Source: JAIQFL01 sp035295745
GTDB lineage: Bacteria > Acidobacteriota > Terriglobia > Bryobacterales > Bryobacteraceae
Assembly (NCBI GenBank): GCA_035295745.1
Contig: DATGIL010000102.1
Coordinates: 310,001-374,000 of the forward strand
Direction of reading: 5' to 3'
Length of the DNA stretch: 64,000 nt
The notes beneath the pieces were generated by a model, which was given only the letters and a program-made list of their open reading frames with translations, was not told the origin of the DNA and ran no database searches. Both the position numbers and the translations under genes were made by a program. Each line of letters begins with the position of its first letter. Positions within the stretch are counted from its first letter, which is position 1. Of this stretch, positions 16,072 to 23,894 are shown piece by piece.

Positions 16072-17208
16072 TCACCCACCTGCTCTGGGGCCGTGCCAGA
16101 CATCGAGGGCGGCCGTGCCTGCCAGCGCTGCGTCGAGCGCGCGCCCGATCCGCGCTTTGATCGCGGCGGGCAAGGCCTCGAATTGCGGGCTGTACACCAT
16201 GAAACTGAGCGGATAGCGGAACAGGCGAGTCTGCAGGTCAAAGTCGCGGAGGGAGCGGCCTTGCCGATCGCACGGACCGCGCCGCGCGAACGCCTTGCTA
16301 AAAGCCGACGCGGCCAGAGGGTGCCGCAGCGGCGCCTCGTCGGCGAAAGTCATGTAGCGCACGACTGCCGCTATCTCTTTGTCGCTCGGACCGGCGCCCA
16401 TGCGGGCTTCCCAACCGAGACGAGTCAGCAGGTTCGTCATCTGGGTTTGGTGTTCGAGTGTCATCAATGCTACCGGGTCGCTGGTGGGGCTGAGGTAGCG
16501 GCTCGCATCGAAGACCGGACGCACGCGGGAGAGCGTCTCCGGTTCGGCGGGATCGATCGCCACCGAGTCCGCGCGGCTGCCTTGGCCGAGTGAGCTAAGA
16601 AGCCACCCGCCCCATCGATCGGCGAAGGCCGTCCGATGGTCGGTGATGATCGCTCCGGCGGGCGATGGCGATCCCATCGGGTTCGGAAAGACCGAGCCGA
16701 CGAAGATGCCGGGCACACCTTGCGTCGCGGGACCCTGATGGCACTTGAGGCAGACATCGCGGCGATGGAGCAGCGGGCGGTCGGACTTCTGCGCGTCGAG
16801 CGTGTAGAAGACTACGCCTTGCCTGGGATCGAGCGAAGCTACTTCCAGAACCTCGCCCCCGGGAACGTAGCCGATCGCGACGCTGTCGTTGAAGTAGATG
16901 GCGCGCGGATTCCTGGGTGAGATCTTGGAGGATTGGAAGCTGGTCTTGGAGAAGACCAGGGTCTGTGAGTCGATTGTGAGGTCGAGGTGCTGGAGGAGGC
17001 TGGGCAGGTATCCGAACGGACCGCTCTCAAAGTCGAGCTGCGCCGCGCCGCTTTCCAGACGCTTCGCAAGCGACGACGCCGGGTCGGTAAGATCGCTCTC
17101 GAAGTAGCGAATCGCCGGATGCGCGATTGGCAGATTGTCGGCGTACTGCTGCGCGAAGGCGCCGGCGGCAAGGAGAGCGATGCCGATAGTCCACTTGCCG
17201 CAGGTCAC
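16072..17208 (-). CDS. Secreted mono-haem c-type protein, family not recognised
   Basis: 378 aa when begun at the GTG at 17208 (GAGG upstream, followed at once by a signal peptide ending AFA); the frame is open further upstream to 17670, but that stretch crosses a dispersed repeat and is not protein-like. One haem-binding CLKCH lies at about residues 153-157. The surrounding sequence ('RDVCLKCHQGPATQGVPGIFVGSVFPNPMG') suggests a large, mostly helical periplasmic protein with one covalently bound haem. Only distal Met/His candidates can be guessed. It lies between the Tricorn-like gene and the ankyrin operon on the same strand, separated from the latter by a terminator-like repeat. Confidence 0.7.
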   Translation of the reverse strand: MTCGKWTIGIALLAAGAFAQQYADNLPIAHPAIRYFESDLTDPASSLAKRLESGAAQLDFESGPFGYLPSLLQHLDLTIDSQTLVFSKTSFQSSKISPRNPRAIYFNDSVAIGYVPGGEVLEVASLDPRQGVVFYTLDAQKSDRPLLHRRDVCLKCHQGPATQGVPGIFVGSVFPNPMGSPSPAGAIITDHRTAFADRWGGWLLSSLGQGSRADSVAIDPAEPETLSRVRPVFDASRYLSPTSDPVALMTLEHQTQMTNLLTRLGWEARMGAGPSDKEIAAVVRYMTFADEAPLRHPLAASAFSKAFARRGPCDRQGRSLRDFDLQTRLFRYPLSFMVYSPQFEALPAAIKARIGRALDAALAGTAALDVWHGPRAGG

Positions 17209-17237
17209 TCTGACTAACCTCGGCGACTTGGTGTACA

Positions 17238-17290
17238 CCCGAAAAGCGTCGAGATGAGTCTCGACGCGGCAAACAGTAGTGTTCTTGGGC
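17238..17290 (+). repeat. Dispersed double-hairpin element, copy 2 (tail displaced)
   Basis: Hairpin 1 (GCGTCGAGA, loop TGAG, TCTCGACGC) is intact and, on the minus strand, is followed by TTTT, so it can terminate transcripts of the ankyrin operon. Hairpin 2 is degraded after 'GGCAAACAGTAG'; a normal element tail (GTGTTTGCGCCACG) instead occurs at 17397-17410, directly after the ankyrin stop codon. The simplest reading is an insertion of about 120 bp in the loop of hairpin 2. Confidence 0.7.
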
Positions 17291-17369
17291 TGCTTCGCCG
17301 CCATGGATTCCGATGAAAGCGGCGCGTTCGCCAAGCCGATAGGCTCAGCCACGGTACACGCCGCGAACC

Positions 17370-17396
17370 CCCAACCCCCAACCCCTGCTTTCAAGG
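17370..17396. repeat. C-rich tract
   Basis: ACCCCCAACCCCCAACCCC followed by TGCTTTCAAGG. The same ending (CCCCTGCTT then CCAGG) occurs in the tract at 57874-57912, which suggests one element family. It lies inside the sequence that splits double-hairpin copy 2. Confidence 0.6.
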
Positions 17397-17410
17397 GTGT
17401 TTGCGCCACG

Positions 17411-19183
17411 TCACCGGCCGGGTTCTTTGGTGCCGGGTTCCTTAGTGCCGGGTTTGGCGGGCGCTGGCGCGGGCGTTGCCGGCTGCGCGCCCCGGCGCGG
17501 AGTCGCAGTATCTTCCTTCGGCGCGACCAGGCATTGATCGGACCGGCAGTTGTGCGAATTGGGCGACCCCAGCTTCTCCAACAGCGCGACTGTCTCCGGA
17601 TGCGGAATGCCGAAACGATTCGGTCCGTTCGCCATATCGGCCACGGTGTCGCCGGCCTTCGTGCGCACATCCACCTTGGCGCCCTTCTCCACCAGATAGC
17701 TCACCATCTCGTTATTGCCGATGTACGCCGCGCCGTGGAGGGCGGTATAGCCGCGCGCATCCACGGCATTGAGGTCGTTGCCCAGTTCGACGCAGTACTT
17801 CACGGCAGGCAGCGGCGATCCCGGTGCGTTGGTCGTGAAGTTGGCGCCCCAGCCGATTCCTGCCGCCACCATCAGCGGCGTGTCACCTGCGGTGTTGGTG
17901 AGTTTCGGATCGGCCCCGTGCTCGATCAGGAGCTTCATCGCGGCCATGTCCGTGGACTGCGCCGCCCGCCAGAACGCCGTCGCGCCCGCCGGATCGACCC
18001 ACGTCACATCGTGCGTGAAGCTGCGGAACCAGATCTTCTTGCCGAGGCGCGCGTTGACGTTCGCGCCGTGGTCGATCAGCGCCTTCATCAAGTCGAGGTA
18101 GTTCACCTGCTCCTGTTCGGTGATCGGTTGCGGGAACCAGGCATGCGGCGCCCACTGCACGTCGATCACGGTGTAGAGCGCCGTCAGGCCGGCCTCGCTC
18201 ACCAGATTCGGGTCCGCACCGCGATCGAGCATCATCTTAGCGACATCGAGGTGGCCGTTGACGATCGCCATCACCATCGGGCTGATCTTGTCGCCGGTGC
18301 TCACCTGGTTGATGTCCGCGCCACCTGCGAGCAACTCGCGCGCCGCGTCCATCTGCCCATCGCGCGCCGCATACAGCAGCGCCGTCATGCCGCCCATGTA
18401 GCTTGGTCCTACCTGGCGAGGTGCGAACTGCCCGCGTCCGCCATTGGCCGCCGGGTCGCCCGCACGGCCGCCGCGTCCCGAGCCGGGCAAACCGGAATCA
18501 GTTTTCTCGGCGTCATCCGCTGCCGCTGCGGTCGCCGCCGCTGCCGCACCTCGGCCGGCCCGCGCCGGTGCGTTGGGCACCACGTTGCCATCTACGTCGA
18601 AGGTCACGCGCTCCAACTTCGCGACATTCGAACTCAGATTCGGATCCGCGCCACGCTTCAGCAGCAACTTCACGACGTCGGCGCGATTGAGTGATGCGGC
18701 GAACATCAGCGCCGTCTGCCCGTGCGCCATTTCCTTCGCCTTCACGTCGGCGCCATGATCGAGCAGCAACTTCACCGCGTCGGCGCCCCCCGAAGCTGCC
18801 GCGATCATCAGCGCGGTGGTCCCGTTCGACTTGACGGCGTTGGCGTCTGCGCCTGCCTTCAGGAGCCTCTCCACCATGCCCGCGCTGCCGTTGGTGCACG
18901 CCATGAACAGCGGCGTGATGGAGCCTTCGCGAGTCTCGGCCTTCACATCCGCACCGGCGTCGAGGAGCATCTGCGCCATCTCCTGATCGTCGCGGAAAGC
19001 GGCCCAATGCAGCGCAGTGGCGCCATCGCCCTGCGACGTATTGATCGGAGCTTTCTCCTTGAGAAGAGAACGCACGGCGGCCTTATCGCCGCGCATGGCG
19101 GCATCGGCCAGGCGAGTGTCGGGGCCCGCGGCCGCCAGCAGGGCCGCCATCGAAAGTCCGCAGAGTAAGCCTTTCTGTAACAC
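17411..19183 (-). CDS. Exported ankyrin-repeat protein
   Basis: 590 aa from a GTG with AAGGAGGG 5 bp upstream; signal peptide about 1-19. Ankyrin repeats run through about residues 20-180 and 255-540, recognisable as 'DGATALHWAAFRDDQEMAQMLLDAGADV', 'NGTTALMIAAASGGADAVKLLLDHGADV', 'AGDTPLMVAAGIGWG' and 'RGYTALHGAAYIGNNEMVSYLVEKGA'. A Gly/Ala/Arg-rich spacer splits the array near 205-255. The tail is Pro/Lys/Thr-rich with a short 'GTKEPGTKEPG' repeat. Ankyrin arrays bind proteins; the partner here is unknown. The start is 12 bp downstream of the DUF1552 stop, making it the third gene of a DUF1592-DUF1552-ankyrin operon, a recurring arrangement in Acidobacteria. Confidence 0.93.
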   Translation of the reverse strand: MLQKGLLCGLSMAALLAAAGPDTRLADAAMRGDKAAVRSLLKEKAPINTSQGDGATALHWAAFRDDQEMAQMLLDAGADVKAETREGSITPLFMACTNGSAGMVERLLKAGADANAVKSNGTTALMIAAASGGADAVKLLLDHGADVKAKEMAHGQTALMFAASLNRADVVKLLLKRGADPNLSSNVAKLERVTFDVDGNVVPNAPARAGRGAAAAATAAAADDAEKTDSGLPGSGRGGRAGDPAANGGRGQFAPRQVGPSYMGGMTALLYAARDGQMDAARELLAGGADINQVSTGDKISPMVMAIVNGHLDVAKMMLDRGADPNLVSEAGLTALYTVIDVQWAPHAWFPQPITEQEQVNYLDLMKALIDHGANVNARLGKKIWFRSFTHDVTWVDPAGATAFWRAAQSTDMAAMKLLIEHGADPKLTNTAGDTPLMVAAGIGWGANFTTNAPGSPLPAVKYCVELGNDLNAVDARGYTALHGAAYIGNNEMVSYLVEKGAKVDVRTKAGDTVADMANGPNRFGIPHPETVALLEKLGSPNSHNCRSDQCLVAPKEDTATPRRGAQPATPAPAPAKPGTKEPGTKEPGR

Positions 19184-19194
19184 GGTTCCCTCCT

Positions 19195-20568
19195 TTAGAT
19201 CGCAACTTCTCCGGTGCTATCGCCAATGCTTTCCTGATTTACGCCCAGCTTGTGCAACATAGTCAGCAGGACATTCGCCATTGGCGTACTGTCTTTCGTC
19301 CTCACATGCAGATTGCCCTTGAGATGCCCGCAGGCGTGGCCTGCCAGGAAGATGGGCACGCGCTTGTGATTGTGCACGTTCGAATCTCCCATGGGGCTGC
19401 CGTACATGATCATCGAGTGATCGAGCAGGTTGCCGTCGCCATCCGGCGTGTTCTTCAGTTTTTCGAGGAAGTAGGGAATCATGCTGACGTGATATCGATT
19501 CAGCTTGGCAAACTCCGCTACCCGCGCGGGCGTTTCGCCATGATGCGAGCAGTTGTGGAAGGGCGTCTTCACGCCGCTCTCCGGCCAGACGCGGCCGCTC
19601 ACATCGCGGCTCATCTTGAACGCCGAGACGCGCGTGGTGTCGGTCATGAAGCCCAGCGCCTGCAGGTCGAACATCAGCCGCACATGCTCTTCATACGAAT
19701 CCGGCACGCCGAGAGGCGCCGCGGGCAACGCGCGCGCTTCACCCGATGCATTGTACTTCTCGATGCGCTGAATGCGCCGCTCGATCTCGCGCACATCCTC
19801 CAGGTAGGCATTGAGGCGATTTCGATCGCCGGCGCCGAGGCCCTTCTGCAAGCGCGCCACATCGTGCGAGATCCAGTCCAGGATGCTGCGATTCACCTTG
19901 CCGCGCGCGGTCCGCTCTTCGGGTGTCCCGCCATCGCCGAACAGATTCTCGAAGGCCATGCGCGGGTCGATGGTCATCGGCAGCGGACTTGTCGGCGACG
20001 CCCAACTGATGGTATCGGCATAGACACACGCATAGCCGTAATCGCAAGCGCCCGACGCGTCTACCATCTCGATGCAGAGTTGAATCGAAGGCAGTGGCGT
20101 GTCCTGGCCGAACTGCTGCGCGTAGATCTGGTCGATCGACGTGCCGGCGTAGTAGTCGGAGCCTTCGGTCATCTTCGGGTGCGCGGCGGTCAGGTACACC
20201 GCGCTCGAACGGAAGTGATCGGCGCCCTCCTCGGCGGTGGAGTGCGCGGTGGCGGGAGTCAAATCCGTATCGCTGACAATCGTGATGTAGTCGCGGAAGG
20301 GTTCCAGCGGACTGAGAGTCTGGCTGAACTCAAAATCGTGTCCTTCCTTCTCGGGTGACCAGTAGTGTTTGTTCGAGCCCTCCACGGTGCTGCCCGCCGC
20401 GCCGTGCACCATCTCGATACAAGCCAGGCGCGTCTTGGGCGCGGCCGCAGTTTTGCTCAGCGGCGTCTGCGCCGGGATCATCGAATCCAGCAGTGGCAGT
20501 GCCAGTGTGGCGCCCATGCCGCGAAGTACGGCGCGGCGGGATAAGTGCTTCTTGGTGATGAATTGCAC
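19195..20568 (-). CDS. DUF1552 protein with Tat signal
   Basis: 457 aa from a GTG with AGGAGGAAC upstream. The N-terminus 'KKHLSRRAVLRGMGATLALPLLDSMIPA' carries twin arginines, so Tat export of a folded protein is likely. The body matches DUF1552: 'TRLACIEMVHGAAGS', 'TPLPSIQLCIEMVDASGACDYGYACVY', 'CSHHGE' and 'NLLDHSMIMYGSPMGDSNVHNHKRVPIFLAGHACGHLKGN', the last resembling the sulfatase/alkaline phosphatase-like DUF1501 proteins. It is always found with DUF1592-type cytochromes, as here, 14 bp downstream. Biochemical function is not established; a role in an extracytoplasmic oxidation or polymer degradation system is conjecture. Confidence 0.93.
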   Translation of the reverse strand: MQFITKKHLSRRAVLRGMGATLALPLLDSMIPAQTPLSKTAAAPKTRLACIEMVHGAAGSTVEGSNKHYWSPEKEGHDFEFSQTLSPLEPFRDYITIVSDTDLTPATAHSTAEEGADHFRSSAVYLTAAHPKMTEGSDYYAGTSIDQIYAQQFGQDTPLPSIQLCIEMVDASGACDYGYACVYADTISWASPTSPLPMTIDPRMAFENLFGDGGTPEERTARGKVNRSILDWISHDVARLQKGLGAGDRNRLNAYLEDVREIERRIQRIEKYNASGEARALPAAPLGVPDSYEEHVRLMFDLQALGFMTDTTRVSAFKMSRDVSGRVWPESGVKTPFHNCSHHGETPARVAEFAKLNRYHVSMIPYFLEKLKNTPDGDGNLLDHSMIMYGSPMGDSNVHNHKRVPIFLAGHACGHLKGNLHVRTKDSTPMANVLLTMLHKLGVNQESIGDSTGEVAI

Positions 20569-20581
20569 CCGGTTGTTCCTC

Positions 20582-22990
20582 CTAATTTCCAGCCATCGGC
20601 GTGGTAGGCGCCGTTTCCGTCTCTTCGGCCCTTCGCATTTGGAAAGGCGCGCTCTTCACGATGCCCAGCACGAAAGACGAGAAGCGATTGTCATTGCGCG
20701 CCGCTTCCCGGCGGATCGAACGCACTACCGGCATGTCGTAGGTCTCCAGCACCCGCCCCATTCCGTAAGCCAGCAGGTTCTCCGCGAACGCGCTGAGATA
20801 AGAATCTGAGTGGTTCAGGATCGCCTGCCGCAGACTCGCCGGTCCATCAAGCCTGGCGCCGTCGAACATCTTGCCCGTGGAATCGATCTTGAGGGGGCCG
20901 TCGTTGGTGCGCCACAGGCCGACCGCATCGAAGTTCTCGAGCGCGAATCCGATCGGGTCCATCATCTTGTGGCACGACGCGCAGGCCGGGTCGGAGCGGT
21001 GTTCCTCCATCCTCTCGCGCACCGAGAGCGGGCGCGACAGCACTTTGCCGGTGCGCGCGTCGGAGTTCTCCTTGAGGGCCGGCACGTTGGGCGGCGCATT
21101 TGGCGGCGGTGTTCCGAGCAGCACCTCCATCACATACTTGCCGCGCGCCACGGGAGAGGTGCGGTTGGCGGTGGAGGTCAACGTCAGAATGCTGCCTTGT
21201 CCGAGCACGCCGAAGCGATTCGGGTCTGTCAACGGCACGCGTCGGAAGCGATTGCCGAGCACATTGGGAATTCCATAGTGCTTGGCGAGGCGCTCATCCA
21301 CGAAGGTGTAGTTGGCGGTCAACAGGTCCAGCACGTTGCGGTCTTCGCGCATGATGCTGTCGAAGAGCAGTTCCGTCTCGCGCCGCATGGACTGCGCCAG
21401 GGTACGATCGAAATTCGGGAACAGGTACAGGTCGGGATTGACATCCTTGAGGTTCTGCAAGTGCAGCCACTCACCGGCGAAGATGGTGGCCAGCGATTCG
21501 GACTTCGGATCGGCCAGCATGCGGCGCACCTGCTTCTCGAGAACCAGCGGATCCTTCAACCGGCCCTGGCTCGCGACGGTCAGCAGTTGATCGTCGGGCG
21601 CGCTGCTCCAAAGGAAGTAGGAGAGCCGCGAGGCCAGTTCGAGATCGCTGATGCGATAGTTGTGACCGGGCGCCACGCCCGCCGGTGTGCGTTCGAAGCG
21701 GAAGACGAATTCCGGGCTCGAGATGACTGCCTGAATCGCGGTGCGTACGCCGGATTCGAAATCGCCCGAGTTGCGCCCTGACTGGTAGAAATTGAGAAGG
21801 CCTTCGAGATCGGAATCGGTCACGGGACGGCGATACGCCTGCCTCGCGATCGCCGCGACGATCTTCTTGGCGCAGGGCAGTTCGTCCGTACCCGCCGTGG
21901 GACGGCAGACGAAGATCTTGCGGCGGCTCGGCGTGTCCGAAAGCCCCGAGACTTTGTGCGGACCGGTGACCTGGAACTCGTGCAGGTGCGGGAGCGAGGT
22001 CATGCCGGGAATGTTGCCGGTGCTCACGTCGACCAGGCTCTGCTCGACTGGCCGAAACTCATCCTCGACTGGTCCATCGAACTTCATCGGGAACGACGCG
22101 GAGATGCGGTGCGGCCCCGCGCTGATGTGCACGGGAGGCACCTTGATTCCGTCATTGGATAGCTTCATCGAGGGGTTGATATCGAGCAGCGCAATCCGCT
22201 CGCCATCCACCGCCACTTCGATCTGCTGTCCCTTGCCCATGTTCTGCCCGAACAGAGGACCTTCGGGCACATAGTAGAACCCCAGGCGGAAGCTGTACTC
22301 GCCATCGGCTGGAAAGTCGTGGACGACCGCGATGCCGCCTCGCGTGCCGAATGGCGTACCGTCGACGTGACGCATCTGTGAGGCGACTCGCGGGATCGTG
22401 TAGGTGGAGGTCAAGGGGAGCGCCGTGGTGTCGCCGACCGCCTCACGGCTGATTCTGCCCGCGGCGCGGATATAGCCTTCCATCAGGGCCGGCGAGATGG
22501 TGAGCACGTCCGCCATGTTGTCGAAGCCGTGGCTCATGTCATCGGTGGGCAGGAGGGCGGTCACATCAATGTTGACGGCCAAGAGGTCGCGGATGGAATT
22601 GGCGTACTCGGTGCGATTGAGGCGGTGCAGCGCGGGCCTGCCCGGATTCGGATGGAGAGCGGCGGCCTGATCGACGGCGTTTTCGAGGGATGTAACGAAT
22701 GCCTTCGCGGCCGGAGCGGCAGGACGTGGCAGTCCCGCGGGGGGCATCATGCCGGCGCCCACTTTGCGAATGACCTTCTCCGCCAGTTCCGGATTTTGCC
22801 CGGGGTGTGCCAGATCGAGCTTGGTGAGCGACATGTTCCCGGACTGCGCTTTATCGTTGTGGCAGCCGGCACAATACTGATCGACCAAGGCACGCTGAGG
22901 GATTGAGGATGGCGTCTTCGGAGGAACTTGGGCGTACACGACGGTCGCCGACAAGATCGCCATCCTGCAACAGAGCAGGCGTGTTTTCAT
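20582..22990 (-). CDS. DUF1592/DUF1588-type cytochrome c-like protein
   Basis: 802 aa, GAGGGG before the ATG, signal peptide about 1-21. First haem site CAGCHND at about 40-46 within a cytochrome c-like domain (PSCyt-type). The DUF1587 ('LHRLNRTEYANSIRDLLAVNIDVTALLPTDDMSHGFDN', about 120-160), DUF1595, DUF1592 ('VISSPEFVFRFER', 'YRISDLELASRLSYFLWSSAPDDQLL'), DUF1588 ('LTSTANRTSPVARGKYVMEVLLGTPPPN', second haem site CASCHKMMDPIGFALENFDAVG near 670) and DUF1585 (C-terminal 'LLAYGMGRVLETYDMPVVRSI') domains follow in the usual order. It is the first gene of the operon with DUF1552 and ankyrin genes. A secreted multi-domain redox protein of unknown substrate. Confidence 0.94.
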   Translation of the reverse strand: MKTRLLCCRMAILSATVVYAQVPPKTPSSIPQRALVDQYCAGCHNDKAQSGNMSLTKLDLAHPGQNPELAEKVIRKVGAGMMPPAGLPRPAAPAAKAFVTSLENAVDQAAALHPNPGRPALHRLNRTEYANSIRDLLAVNIDVTALLPTDDMSHGFDNMADVLTISPALMEGYIRAAGRISREAVGDTTALPLTSTYTIPRVASQMRHVDGTPFGTRGGIAVVHDFPADGEYSFRLGFYYVPEGPLFGQNMGKGQQIEVAVDGERIALLDINPSMKLSNDGIKVPPVHISAGPHRISASFPMKFDGPVEDEFRPVEQSLVDVSTGNIPGMTSLPHLHEFQVTGPHKVSGLSDTPSRRKIFVCRPTAGTDELPCAKKIVAAIARQAYRRPVTDSDLEGLLNFYQSGRNSGDFESGVRTAIQAVISSPEFVFRFERTPAGVAPGHNYRISDLELASRLSYFLWSSAPDDQLLTVASQGRLKDPLVLEKQVRRMLADPKSESLATIFAGEWLHLQNLKDVNPDLYLFPNFDRTLAQSMRRETELLFDSIMREDRNVLDLLTANYTFVDERLAKHYGIPNVLGNRFRRVPLTDPNRFGVLGQGSILTLTSTANRTSPVARGKYVMEVLLGTPPPNAPPNVPALKENSDARTGKVLSRPLSVRERMEEHRSDPACASCHKMMDPIGFALENFDAVGLWRTNDGPLKIDSTGKMFDGARLDGPASLRQAILNHSDSYLSAFAENLLAYGMGRVLETYDMPVVRSIRREAARNDNRFSSFVLGIVKSAPFQMRRAEETETAPTTPMAGN

Positions 22991-23372
22991 GGAATTCCCC
23001 TCTGGAAAACTAACTCGTCACAGACCGCTGGGCGATACACCGGACGATGCTCCGTGTGTCGCACCTGTTACAACCGACCAGAATTATATCGGCGCGGATA
23101 CCGGGTGTCAAGCGTATCTCACGTGCGTTGAATAGCATACAGCCGCACCGGCCGGAGGTGGGGTGGAGCTGAAGAGAGAAAATTTACGGGGAGATACGGT
23201 GGCGGGAGGTCCACTCTGAGGAAGAAGAATGAACGCTGAGAGGGCCAGAAGGCCGAGACGTGGGGGGCTTACACTTTGGCGCAGAGGGGAGATCGGGTTC
23301 GTCTCGGAGCCTCTGCGCCTCGGCAATGAAATCAGAACGGAATCGTTTGCGACGCTCGGAGTAAGGGCGCTG
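22991..23372. other. Intergenic region without identifiable feature
   Basis: 382 bp between the VOC gene and the DUF1592 gene, both on the minus strand. It should hold the promoter of the DUF1592 operon, but no clear -35/-10 pair was found, nor any hairpin with a T run, nor a repeat shared with the rest of the window. Small ORFs here lack coding features. Confidence 0.5.
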
Positions 23373-23861
23373 TTACGCCTTCATCTCTTTACCGCTGATC
23401 TGGACGTCGAAGCCGTCCGGGTCCTTGGTGTGGAAGCTATTCTCGGTGTCGGGACGCACGGGCAGGCCGCGGCGCTTGAGTTCGGCTTCGACTGCATTCT
23501 TGTCCCATGTCTCGATGGTGTAGGCGATGTGATCGACGCGCGGTACGGGGGTGGTAGATCCCTCGCGGGCATTGCGCGGTAGGAGGAAGGAGTCGCCAAA
23601 GGACAGGTTGCACTGGCGGCCAGTATCGCCACTCACTTTCATGCCGAGCAGATCGACGTACCAGTCGCGGGTCTTTGCGTAGTCTTTCACCTGGTAAGAG
23701 ATGTGGTTGATGGTGACGGCTTTGAAGTGCTTCGCCTCGTCCGCCACGGCTGGCACGGCGGCCGCGGCAGCGGAAGCCACGGCAAGACTCTTGATGAGCT
23801 GCCGCCGGTTCATCTTGCCGTCTTCGAAATCCTGCAAAAGCTTCGCGATGATCTGTTCCAT
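23373..23861 (-). CDS. VOC (glyoxalase/bleomycin-resistance fold) protein with Tat signal
   Basis: 162 aa, strong GAGGAGG Shine-Dalgarno. Residues 1-45 form an unusual exported N-terminus: an acidic start, then 'MNRRQLIKSLAVASAAAAAVPAVA', a Tat-type signal. The remainder is one VOC domain (about 50-160): 'AVTINHISYQVKDYAKTRDWYVDLLGMKVSGD', 'VDHIAYTIETWD', 'RPDTENSFHTKDPDGFDVQISG'. His55-like, His in VDHIAY and the C-terminal Asp/Asp positions could form the usual metal site. Substrate unknown. The gene starts 33 bp after the retron RT stop on the same strand, so read-through co-transcription is possible, though the RBS and family suggest an ordinary metabolic gene. Confidence 0.88.
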   Translation of the reverse strand: MEQIIAKLLQDFEDGKMNRRQLIKSLAVASAAAAAVPAVADEAKHFKAVTINHISYQVKDYAKTRDWYVDLLGMKVSGDTGRQCNLSFGDSFLLPRNAREGSTTPVPRVDHIAYTIETWDKNAVEAELKRRGLPVRPDTENSFHTKDPDGFDVQISGKEMKA

Positions 23862-23894
23862 GGTGGTCCTCCTCTGATTGACCGTTTCCCTATG

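Noticed and set aside
17209..17670. N-terminal extension of the mono-haem protein
   Set aside because: Runs through the double-hairpin repeat, the C-rich tract and the end of the ankyrin gene; the signal peptide starts at 17208.
23373..23861. VOC protein as the retron effector
   Set aside because: It has its own strong RBS and a Tat signal for export, and belongs to a common metabolic fold; closeness alone is not evidence.
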